The notes beneath the pieces were generated by a model. That model was given only the letters and a program-made list of their open reading frames with translations. It made no database searches and was not told the origin of the DNA. Shown one piece after another: positions 35,933 through 45,293 of a DNA stretch of 64,000 bases. The translations under genes were made by a program, and so were the position numbers. This stretch comes from Gracilimonas sp034520725 (GTDB lineage Bacteria; Bacteroidota; Rhodothermia; Balneolales; Balneolaceae), in NCBI GenBank assembly GCA_034520725.1, contig JAXHNH010000011.1, forward strand, positions 434,001 to 498,000, written 5' to 3'. Each line of letters begins with the position of its first letter. Positions within the stretch are counted from its first letter, which is position 1.

Positions 35933-38629
35933 TTTGAACCTGATTGATAGTCTATAATTGGAGAAAGCCACTTTTCAACTTCCTCTTTAGAAACAGATTT
36001 TCGTTTTGCGTAATCGGTAACCTGATCTTCCCCAATGCTCCCAACTCTAAAGTAGCGTGACTGAGGATGAGAGAAATAAAATCCACTGACTGAAGAAGCA
36101 GGATACATGGCAAACGATTCAGTCAAACTGATCTGTATCTCCTCCTCAACATTCAAGAGATCAAAGAGTGTTCGTTTTTCGGTATGATCGGGACAAGCCG
36201 GGTAACCGGGTGCAGGGCGAATTCCTGAGTATTTTTCAGCGATCAGATCTTCATTGGTGAATGTTTCCTCATCAGAATATCCCCAGAACTCTTTTCTCAC
36301 TCTTTCGTGCATGCGTTCAGCAAACGCTTCTGCCAATCGATCGGCTATGGCTTTTACAAGAATGACGTTGTAGTCATCATGGTTAGCTTCAAATTCTTTG
36401 ATCAACTTTTCGATCCCGATACCGGCAGTTACAGCAAAGAAACCCATGTAATCAATAATTCCGGTTTCTTTTGGAGCTATATAATCCGCTAAAGATGAGT
36501 TAGGTTGCCCGGTTCTCTTTTTATTTTGTTGCCTTAAAAAATGAAAGGTTTCCTTGAAACTACCTGACTCCTCATCTTTATATAATTTTATATCATCCCC
36601 ATAAGACGTTGCGGGATAGAAACCTATAACTCCCTTTGCTCTTAACAGATCATTCTCAACAATGCGGTCGATCAGCTTTTGAGCATCCTCATAAAGTGAA
36701 GTAGCTTGTTCTCCTACTTCTCTATCCTCAAGTATATCCGGATACTTACCGGTGAGCATCCAAGTGCGAAAGAATGGTGACCAGTCTATGTAATTTCTTA
36801 ATTCTGATATCGGATATTCATTGAATACTTTCTTGCCCAGAAATGCAGGTTTAATGGGTTCATATCCATCCCAATCTATTTCAACCTTATTTGTCTGAGC
36901 TTCTTCAAAAGAGATCAACTTCTTGGCTGTCTGCCGACTTTCGTGTTGTTCACGAAGATCCGCATATTCCAGTTTGAACTGCTGTTTGATTTTCTCTTTT
37001 TTCTTTGGGTTGATAACATCTCCTGCCATGGTAACCGCCCTTGAAGCATCCAAAACGTGAATAGTGGATCCATCATACTCCGGATCGATCTTAACCGCTG
37101 TGTGCAGCCTTGATGTGGTGGCGCCACCGATCAAAAGTGGGAGATCCATATTTCTTTTCTTCATCTCCCTGGCCACATAGATCATCTCATCCAGTGAGGG
37201 AGTAATCAATCCACTGAGCCCGATCGCATCCACCTTATGTTTTACTGCCTCATCAAGGATCTTATCAACAGGCACCATAACTCCAAGATCAACCACGTGA
37301 TAGTTATTACAAGCCAACACTACACTTACAATATTTTTTCCTATATCATGGACATCCCCTTTTACAGTAGCTAAAAGGACCTTAGGTTGTGCACTAGTAT
37401 CTTTGTTATCCGCTTTCTCTTGCTCAAGGTAAGGTGTCAGGTAAGCTACAGCCTGTTTCATCACACGAGCACTTTTCACTACCTGTGGGAGAAACATTTT
37501 TCCTGAACCGAAAAGGTCACCCACCACGTTCATGCCGGCCATCAGCGGGCCTTCAATAACCTGCAGCGGACTCCCATATTTTTGTCGAGCTTCCTCTGCA
37601 TCTTCTTCCACAAATTCATTGATACCTTTAACCAAAGAATGCTTAATGCGCTCTTCAACGTCTTTTTCACGCCACTCAAGATCGGTTCTCTCCTTGCTTG
37701 CAGTACTTTCACCCTTGTACTCCTCTGCCAGTTCAAGCAGACGCTCAGTAGCGTCCTCTCTTCTATCAAAAAGAACATCCTCTACTCGTTCGAGCAGATT
37801 TTCCGGAATATCATCGTAAACCTCCAGCTGAGTTGGGTTTACAATCCCCATATCCATTCCATGCTCAATAGCGTGAAATAAAAATGCAGAGTGAATAGCC
37901 TCTCTCACACGATTATTACCACGAAAGGAGAACGAAACGTTACTCACTCCACCAATTACGTGAGCTCCGGGAAGATTATCACGTATCCACTTGGCTGACA
38001 TAAAGAAATCCACAGCGTTTCTGCGGTGTTCATCCATTCCGGTAGCTACCGGAAAGATGTTTGGATCCATTATGATATCTGAGGGATGAAATCCGGCTTC
38101 ATTGGTTAGAAGTTTGTAAGCACGGCCACATATCTCTTTACGGCGATCCAGGGTATCAGCTTGACCGTCTTCATCAAAAGCCATACATATAACTGCAGCT
38201 CCAAAACGACGGATGATCTTGGCCCGTTTTAGAAACTCATCCTTCCCATCTTTGAGGCTGATGGAATTAACCACACCTTTACCCTGTAAGCATTTAAGTC
38301 CGGCCAGGATTACCTCCCACTTTTGAGGAATCGATCATGATCGGGATCTTAGCAATATCAGGATCGGAAGCTATCAGGTTTAGGAAATGTGTCATCTCCT
38401 CCGCACTGTCCAGCATCCCTTCATCCATATTCACATCAAGGATCTGCGCCCCTCCCTGTACCTGATCGAGGGCTATCTTTAGTGCTTTATCAAATTCATT
38501 ATTTTTTATGTGATTTAGGAAAGTCCTTGAACCCGTGACGTTTGTACGTTCCCCAACATTCACAAAATTAGAATCTTCTGTAATGATAAGTGGTTCGAGT
38601 CCACTCAGTGTCAGTGGTAATGTTTTCAT
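35929..38629 (-). CDS. metH: Cobalamin-dependent methionine synthase, pterin/B12/activation part, frameshifted
   Basis: Carries the methyl-THF-binding domain (FVNVGERTNVTGS, residues 1-300), the B12 cap and B12 domain with the His-ligand motif KGDVHDIGKNIV, and the C-terminal SAM-binding activation domain (RPAPGYPACPDH). It lacks the homocysteine domain, which is encoded separately upstream. The frame shifts near 38322: an extra T in 38321-38324 (AAAA on the coding strand) turns IDSSKWEVILAG into an early stop. Repaired length about 899 residues. It overlaps metF by four bases. Confidence 0.9.
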
Positions 38630-38666
38630 ATCAATTCACCCCTTCATCTTCATAAATCAAGCACTT

Positions 38667-38694
38667 CGTCTGACGACTTAAAGTCCGTCTGACG
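38667..38694. repeat. Short hairpin with CGTCTGACG core
   Basis: CGTCTGACGACTT faces AAGTCCGTCTGACG, an imperfect palindrome next to the larger one at 38720. It is located between the two methionine synthase genes. Confidence 0.55.
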
Positions 38695-38719
38695 CATGAC
38701 ATCCATGAGCATTGCACTT

Positions 38720-38789
38720 GTAAACCATCAGACGACACGAGGTTGAAATTCCGATTCAAGAGTTTAGGAAAAGTCGTCAGATGGTTTAC
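38720..38789. repeat. Palindromic element, CCATCAGACGAC type (family 1-like subtype C)
   Basis: Arms GTAAACCATCAGACGAC and GTCGTCAGATGGTTTAC pair over 17 bases with one mismatch around a 36-base loop. The CCATC end and overall size recall family 1, but the inner stem differs. Confidence 0.75.
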
Positions 38790-38821
38790 CAATTCCTTTC
38801 TTATTGATTTACTCTCGTTCT

Positions 38822-39826
38822 TCATACTGACACACCTTTTACTACTTGTCTCGGTTCGTACTGAGCAGCAAGTTCAGCCATTTTTGAAATGTGTTTGGGA
38901 GTGGTCCCACAACAGCCACCCAGAATATTCACAATGCCTTCCTCGAGGTACTTTTTGACCTGACTAGTCATTTCATCCGGGCCCTGATCATATTCACCAA
39001 ATTCATTTGGAAGACCCGCATTAGGGTAAGCACTGATGTAGAATGGAGAACGGTTAGAAAGTTCTTTCAAATATGGAAACAGCTGTTCTGCCCCAAGTGC
39101 GCAATTAAATCCTACACTAAGTATTGGAGCATGTGAAACAGAGATCAAAAATGCCTCAACGGTTTGTCCTGATAATGTTCGGCCGGAGGCATCGGTAATG
39201 GTACCGGAGACCAGTACTGGAATTTGCTTTCCGGTTTCGTCAAACAGTTCTTGTATGGCATAGAGTGCAGCTTTTGCATTGAGGGTATCAAATATAGTCT
39301 CTACGAGCAATGCGTCTGATCCCCCGTCTATAAGTCCCCTTGCCTGTTCTTTGTACGCAGCTGCCAATTCATCAAAAGTAATGGCACGATAAGCCGGATC
39401 CGTAACTTCCGGTGATATTGAAGCTGTTTTATTGGTCGGCCCCATAGAACCAATAACAAATCTCGGCTTATCCGTATCCCTTTTTGTGAATTTATCAGTG
39501 GCCTTTTTGGCGATCTCCGCCGAACGCTTATTTAATTCATACACGATGGATTCCAGCCCGTAATCGGCCTGAGCAACGCTGGTTCCGCTAAACGTATTGG
39601 TTTCTACCAGATCAGCTCCCGCCTCCAGATATTCTTCATGAATGGCCTGAATGATATCAGGTCTTGTCAGGCTTAGCAGGTCATTATTTCCCTGCAGATC
39701 ATCTGGATGATCTTTGAATCGTTCGCCACGAAAATCTTCCTCTTTCAGCTTGTACCGCTGTATCATGGTGCCCATGGCCCCATCAAGTATCAGTACTCTC
39801 TGTTGTAATGCGTCTTCTATATTCAC
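38822..39826 (-). CDS. Homocysteine S-methyltransferase domain protein (N-terminal part of methionine synthase)
   Basis: Zinc-dependent homocysteine-activating domain as a free-standing 334-residue protein. Family marks are ILDGAMGTMIQRY at the start, SVGFNCALGAEQ (first zinc Cys) and GGCCGTTPKHI (Cys-Cys zinc pair). With the downstream metH part it reconstitutes a full MetH split after the homocysteine domain. It is the first gene after the SAM riboswitch. The 190-base gap to metH holds palindromic repeats rather than a gene. Confidence 0.92.
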   Translation of the reverse strand: MNIEDALQQRVLILDGAMGTMIQRYKLKEEDFRGERFKDHPDDLQGNNDLLSLTRPDIIQAIHEEYLEAGADLVETNTFSGTSVAQADYGLESIVYELNKRSAEIAKKATDKFTKRDTDKPRFVIGSMGPTNKTASISPEVTDPAYRAITFDELAAAYKEQARGLIDGGSDALLVETIFDTLNAKAALYAIQELFDETGKQIPVLVSGTITDASGRTLSGQTVEAFLISVSHAPILSVGFNCALGAEQLFPYLKELSNRSPFYISAYPNAGLPNEFGEYDQGPDEMTSQVKKYLEEGIVNILGGCCGTTPKHISKMAELAAQYEPRQVVKGVSV

Positions 39827-39845
39827 TCTTTCCTATCAAGATTAG

Positions 39846-40006
39846 CTTATACAGAAAGAGTCGGTGAGGGATCAGCTCGCTTATCTTTCACCGCACATAT
39901 AATGTTATGTGGAGTGTGGGATTTGGCACCTGCTAAGCACAAAATTTGTTCGCTTAATGGTTGCCAAGACGTCATCGGGCCCAATCCCTCAGTCTTTCTT
40001 TATAAG
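39846..40006 (-). promoter_or_regulatory. SAM-I (S-box) type riboswitch
   Basis: On the minus strand the leader begins CTTATAAAGAAAGACTGAGG, followed by GGGCCCGATGACGTCTTGGC and AACC, the signature S-box core, and ends TCCCTCACCGACTCTTTCTG followed by TATAAG, which pairs back with the start as helix P1. It ends 20 bases before the ATG of the homocysteine methyltransferase gene. No terminator stem is seen between the aptamer and the start codon, so control is probably translational. Confidence 0.9.
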
Positions 40007-40196
40007 CATTCAATAAATTTGAGTTAAATATAAAGCTCTTTACCAAGCAGAGCAACTATTTGAATATCGAACATTCAATACTGCCCGTTGAACGAATTAC
40101 AAAGTTAGCATCTAACCATTGTCCTGATTCAAATATGAGGCTGAGCCACAATAAAATACTACGGAACAAAGCACTAGAGCAATATTGTAATGGTAA

Positions 40197-41852
40197 TTAG
40201 AGTTCTGTTCTTATTCCAAAATGCACCTTACCGTTTGCAAAACTCTCCTCAGGTGAAACGGCATAGGTAAATTTTAGGCGACCGATTCGGGTTTGGTAAC
40301 TCAGTCCAAAGCCTGTCGAGTACAAGTATTTTGTCGTTCTGAAATCGCTGGTCGTTTCAGTGAGTAGCTTTGGCCGATGGTAAGCTCCGTATGCCCCAAA
40401 AACGAAAAGATATGATTGACGGTCGAGCAGAAATTGGTATTCCATATCTCCCCAGAATAACCGTCCGGCCTGAAATTGATCCTCGGCATATCCCCGAAAG
40501 GAATTAGCCCCGCCAAACCTTATCAGGTCATTGAATGTAATTCGATCTGCCTCCAGCAAAAAACCCTGCATCGAAAGTGCGATCACACTTCGTTCGAATA
40601 CTGAAAAATATTGATGAGCCTTTAGCTCCAATGAATTCTGATTAAAAGTCCCAGTAGAATCATCCTCCAAATCTTTATTAGCTATCCCATAGCTTACAGA
40701 TAGGGAGTTTCCCGATGTCGGTACATCAAAACGATCAAGGTTAGAATACTCGAAACCAAGCCGGGCCGTGCGTTTACTGCCATCAGGTTCAACTATCGTC
40801 GGAATATTTGATCCCGAAATAGAGGATTGAAATTCAATGCCTCCTGTAACCTTCATTCCGCCAGAAACCCTGTAATACCCGCCCAGATCAAATTGACGCG
40901 ACTGATAGGTGGTATCATTCTGGTAAAACTGAAATCCACCCGAAAGACCTATGGGTATCTCCCCTATCCAATCCTGAGAAACGCCCACATCCAACTCACT
41001 GGTTTCCGGGCGCAACCGCTGATACTGGAAATGGAGTCCATTACCCTCGCTTAGTACATTCCACAATGACAATTCCAGATCACCGACAATTTGCCCGTTT
41101 CCGGCTGCATCAGGCACATAGCCAAGCAACCCATCAAACCGATTCAATGAACGATCCTGTACCTCAAATACGACCACCGGATTTGATTCCTTTAGCATGA
41201 TGGAGCCGGCACTCACATCATTAAATAATTCACTACTGAGCAAATTTGAACGAAGGTATCTGAGATATTGGGGCGTTATCAATTCATTCGCCTCAAACCC
41301 TGAAACCTTTGTCAGAAATTCCTGTGAATTATTTTCTGACCCTAAAAATATGATCTCACTTGCTTCTGCTTTTCTCCCAATATCTACATTAAAAACTATA
41401 TCAACTGAACAGTGGTCATTGTTTGTCCTGAAATCGGAAATTTGAGCCTCCGCAAATGGATACCCTCTTTCATTTAAATTGAATAAAATCGCATCTAATT
41501 CGGAATAAAGCTTAGCACGTGAATAAGCTGCTTCCGGTCTGTTGATCTCCTGTTCATTCAATTCTCCAGAATAAATGACAGTCAGTGTTTTTAATTCGTA
41601 AAGACAGCCCCTGTCTATCCTTAGGGAATCATTGCGAATCGTGACTGAAGCATTCAAATATCCCTCATCAGACAGCCACCGCAATAATATTTCCTCGCCC
41701 GATAAAGAGCGATTGCGTAATTGATCTTTTACTGAGTCCGGCAAACTAACTTTTTCACCAACCTCATATACATCTAAAGAACCTTCAGCCCCCTGAGCCA
41801 AAGCAGAAACCGGAAGCATCAGCACCAATAATATGTAGACTGATTTAAGCAT
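40197..41852 (-). CDS. Omp85/BamA-TamA-like outer-membrane protein
   Basis: A 551-residue protein: signal peptide (1-19, ALAQG), two or so POTRA-like domains (about 30-240), and a C-terminal 16-strand beta-barrel ending in an aromatic-poor strand (GKVHFGIRTEL). The Omp85 loop-6 motif is present as FGGANSFRGYAEDQF, with FRGY in place of VRGF/Y. It is shorter than BamA (about 800), closer to TamA or to accessory surface-antigen proteins. No TamB or skp neighbour. Divergent from the polyamine cluster. Confidence 0.85.
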   Translation of the reverse strand: MLKSVYILLVLMLPVSALAQGAEGSLDVYEVGEKVSLPDSVKDQLRNRSLSGEEILLRWLSDEGYLNASVTIRNDSLRIDRGCLYELKTLTVIYSGELNEQEINRPEAAYSRAKLYSELDAILFNLNERGYPFAEAQISDFRTNNDHCSVDIVFNVDIGRKAEASEIIFLGSENNSQEFLTKVSGFEANELITPQYLRYLRSNLLSSELFNDVSAGSIMLKESNPVVVFEVQDRSLNRFDGLLGYVPDAAGNGQIVGDLELSLWNVLSEGNGLHFQYQRLRPETSELDVGVSQDWIGEIPIGLSGGFQFYQNDTTYQSRQFDLGGYYRVSGGMKVTGGIEFQSSISGSNIPTIVEPDGSKRTARLGFEYSNLDRFDVPTSGNSLSVSYGIANKDLEDDSTGTFNQNSLELKAHQYFSVFERSVIALSMQGFLLEADRITFNDLIRFGGANSFRGYAEDQFQAGRLFWGDMEYQFLLDRQSYLFVFGAYGAYHRPKLLTETTSDFRTTKYLYSTGFGLSYQTRIGRLKFTYAVSPEESFANGKVHFGIRTEL

Positions 41853-42033
41853 ATATCAGACTATTGCATTATGCAATCGGATTAGTGGATTGTTCATAGG
41901 TAAACTCAAGAGATATTTCCCATTTATCATTTTCTTTTTCGTGAGATAAAATAAATAATAAATTATCCCCTATATTTGTTTTACAGCATTTATGCTATCG
42001 CAGTTTCTCCAATCTCTATCACCCTAATTATTA

Positions 42034-43443
42034 ATGAAGAATACGTACTATGAGCTGATAGATCAGACCTATGATTTTCCTCAAAATGGTTTTGATCTAA
42101 AAAATAGCACACTACATTTCAATGGTGTAGATCTACATAGATTAATAAAAAAATACGGAACTCCCTTTAAGATATCTTATCTCCCTAAGATACGGGAAAA
42201 GATCGCTCAGTCGCGACAGTGGTTTAATAGTGCGATTGAAGAGAATAATTACTCGGGTAAGTATGAATTTTGTTATTGTACAAAATGCTGCCACTTCAAT
42301 CATGTGGTAAGAACTGCTTTAAAGGAAAATGTATCCCTAGAAACTTCCTCGTCTTTTGATATTGACCTGATCGAAAATTTATATAACAAAGGTGTTTTCA
42401 ATTCTGATAAAACCATTGTGCATAATGGATATAAAACGGATGATTACATCAAAAAAATTGGCCGCTTGATCAACAATGGGTTCAAAAATTCCATTACCGT
42501 ATTAGATAATGCCAGAGAGCTGGATAAGCTTATGCAGAGTTAGAAACGGATCAACCTATCAAGATCGGATTGCGTATTTCCATTGAGGAAGACCCACAAG
42601 CTTCCTACTACACTTCAAGACTTGGGATCAATAAGCGGGAAATTATCGATTTCATAAAAGAAAAGGTTATAGATAACGATAACGTGGAACTGGTGATGGT
42701 CCACTTCTTTGTAGATTCCGGCATAAATGACAGTATGTATTATTGGAATGAATTCAAGAAAGCACTGACTCAATTCACCAAGATCAAACAACTTGTTCCT
42801 ACCGTAAAGTCCTTGAACATCGGTGGCGGATTCCCAATTCAAAACAGCCTTAATTTCGACTTTGATTATAAATACATCACGGGTGAAATCGTTAGAAATA
42901 TTCAGGAAGCCTGTAAAGATGCCAATGTGGAGGAACCGGATATTTTTACCGAATTTGGCAAATATACAGTTGGTGAAAGCGGTGCCGTGATCTTTCAGGT
43001 TCTGGAACAAAAACAACAAAATGATACAGAGTTGTGGTACCTGGTAGATAACAGCCTGATGAATACCATTCCCGATGCCTGGTCGATCAATGAGAAATTC
43101 ATCCTACTGCCGCTAAATAAATGGCAGAATCAGTATAAGCGTGTAAATATTGGGGGAATCAGCTGTGATCATTCCGATTATTACAACTCTGAGGAGCTGA
43201 ATCAGCAGGTGCTTGTTACCTGCCTATTCAAATGATGATGATGAACCCTTGTACATCGGTTTCTTCCATACCGGGGCTTATCAGGATTCCATAAGCGGTT
43301 ACGGCGGAATCAAACACTGTCTTATTCCCTCTCCAAAACATATTGTGGTAGATAAAGATGAAGACGGAAATCTTTTTGACTATGTATATCGTGAAGAACA
43401 AACCGTAGATAACATGCTTAACATATTAGGATACAATGACTAA
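42034..43443 (+). CDS. speA: Arginine decarboxylase (alanine-racemase-fold, Bacteroidota type), two frameshifts
   Basis: PLP enzyme making agmatine. The PLP-Lys region is YEFCYCTKCCHFNHVV, the phosphate-binding loop is LNIGGGFPI, and the catalytic Cys lies in GGISCDHSDYY. The open frame is broken near 42540 and near 43215; joined, the protein is about 469 residues (…KLMQ/AELETDQPIKIGLRIS… and …NQQVLLPAYSNDDDEP…), the size of short arginine decarboxylases in this phylum. Carboxynorspermidine decarboxylase is a related fold and the main alternative; the adjoining agmatinase favours arginine. The stop overlaps the speB start. Confidence 0.82.
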
Positions 43444-44297
43444 AAAGAATCACTATTTACGCCGGTATTGAAGGTGAACATAACGATTTTGATAATGCCT
43501 CCATCCTTCTCCAATCCATTCCCTATGATGGAACAAGTACCTGGGGTAAAGGAGCTGATGAAGGTTTTGAGGCTTTTCTGGACGCTTCTGAAAATATGGA
43601 GATCTATGATATTGAAACCGATAGCGAGGTTTATAAAAAAGGCGTTCATATCATCGATCCGATCCTGGAAGAGTCTTCTCCCGAAGCCGTATTTGAATCT
43701 GTTTATAAAAACACACAGAAGCTTCTAAAAACAGACAAATTCCTGACTTTCTTTGGGGGTGAACATTCTATCAGTATAGGGGTTATCAAAGCCTTTTATG
43801 AAGCCCACCCTGATATCACGATTCTTCAGATAGATGCACACGCTGATCTTAGGCCTGAATTCCACGGTTCACCCTACAATCATGCCTGTGCCGTATATGA
43901 TGCGTCTCAAAACGCAAATCTGATACAGGTCGGCATAAGAAGTATGGATACCAGCGAAGTGCAATACATGGATAAGGATAAATGCTATTTTGCCGAAGAT
44001 ATGTATGGCCACACTGATTGGATGGAAGATTCAATCAGTAAAATGACCGATAAAGTGTACATCACGCTTGATCTGGATGTATTTGATCCTTCCATCATGC
44101 CGGCAACCGGTACTCCGGAACCGGGCGGAATGCTTTGGAACCCAGTGATCCAATATCTGCATAAAGTATTCAAACAAAAAAATGTATTGGGTTTTGATAT
44201 TGTTGAACTGGCCCCCATCGAAGGTCTTAGTGCTCCACAATTTCTGACCGCCAAACTATACTATAAAATGCTAAGCTATAAATTTGCTAATTCATGA
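43436..44297 (+). CDS. speB: Agmatinase (arginase/ureohydrolase family), frameshift at codon 3
   Basis: Hydrolyses agmatine to putrescine and urea. Manganese-site motifs GGEHS, DAHADLRPE and LDLDVFDPS are intact. The ATG at 43436 lies within the speA stop (AATGACTAA). One extra A in the run at 43442-43446 blocks the frame; without it the protein reads MTKRITIYAGIEGEHND and continues for about 286 residues. It overlaps the next gene by four bases (ATGA). Confidence 0.87.
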
Positions 44298-45268
44298 GTA
44301 ACAAAGGACCCGTTTCAAATTTTATAACCCATCATTACAGACATTTTAATGCAGCCTCACTTGTTGATGCAGCAAAGGCTTATGAAGATCAGCTAAATTC
44401 CGGTGCAAAGATGATGATCACGCTGGCCGGAGCTATGAGTACAGCTGAACTTGGCCTGTCACTGGCAGAAATGATTCGTCAGGATAAGGTGCATATTATC
44501 ACCTGTACTGGTGCCAACTTAGAAGAAGATGTTTTTAACCTTGTGGCTCATGATTACTACAAACGCATACCTAACTACCGTGATCTGAGTCCAGAAGATG
44601 AACAGGACCTACTTGAACATCATTTTAATCGTGTAACGGATACTTGTATTCCTGAAGAGGAGGCAATGCGTCGCATTGAAACACATTTAGTGAAACGCTG
44701 GGTTAAAGCATCAGAAAATGGTGAGCGTTACCTTCCACACGAATACTTTTACGATCTCTTGTTAAGTGGAGATCTGGAAGAAGATTATCAGATCGATCCT
44801 AAAGATTCATGGCTGTTGGCAGCTGCTGAAAAAGGTATTCCACTTATTGTGCCGGGCTGGGAAGATTCCACCTGCGGTAATTTCTTTGCCTCTCATTGTA
44901 TTGAAGGCAGAGCTAAGCCATCTGCCATGAAATCAGGCATTGAATATATGATGATGCTTTCTGACTGGTATAAGAATAACGCAGGCAACGGGGTTGGTTT
45001 CTTTCAGATCGGCGGTGGTATTGCCGGAGACTTCCCCATATGCGTGGTACCGATGATGGAGCAGGATCTTGGTTTGACCGACACCCCCCTATGGTCTTAT
45101 TTCTGTCAGATCAGTGATTCTACCACCAGTTACGGTTCATACTCAGGAGCCGTTCCCAATGAAAAGATCACCTGGGGGAAACTTGGAATAGACACGCCAA
45201 AGTTCATTATTGAATCGGATGCCACTATTGTAGCTCCGCTGATTTTTGCTTACCTATTGGGCTGGTAA
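44294..45268 (+). CDS. speY: Deoxyhypusine-synthase-like protein, probable homospermidine synthase
   Basis: A 324-residue protein of the deoxyhypusine synthase fold. Key segments are MITLAGAMSTAELGLSLAE, FFQIGGGIAGDFPI, PLWSYFCQISDSTTSYGSYS and the catalytic-lysine motif NEKITWGKLG (Lys about 295). Bacteria lack eIF5A, and in Anabaena a relative (SpeY) makes homospermidine from putrescine. With speA and speB directly upstream and overlapping, the same arginine-agmatine-putrescine-homospermidine route is the most likely function here (inference from family knowledge). Confidence 0.8.
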   Translation: MSNKGPVSNFITHHYRHFNAASLVDAAKAYEDQLNSGAKMMITLAGAMSTAELGLSLAEMIRQDKVHIITCTGANLEEDVFNLVAHDYYKRIPNYRDLSPEDEQDLLEHHFNRVTDTCIPEEEAMRRIETHLVKRWVKASENGERYLPHEYFYDLLLSGDLEEDYQIDPKDSWLLAAAEKGIPLIVPGWEDSTCGNFFASHCIEGRAKPSAMKSGIEYMMMLSDWYKNNAGNGVGFFQIGGGIAGDFPICVVPMMEQDLGLTDTPLWSYFCQISDSTTSYGSYSGAVPNEKITWGKLGIDTPKFIIESDATIVAPLIFAYLLGW

Positions 45269-45293
45269 AACATAACACAAATCAAATCTTAGC

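Noticed and set aside
38631..38825. Minus-strand 64-codon open frame between the methionine synthase halves
   Set aside because: It runs through two palindromic repeats and shows no family similarity, so the frame is probably incidental.
42034..43443. Three separate genes or a genuinely dead arginine decarboxylase
   Set aside because: The pieces join at one-base breaks into a complete protein with all PLP and catalytic residues, and the same error type is widespread in the window.
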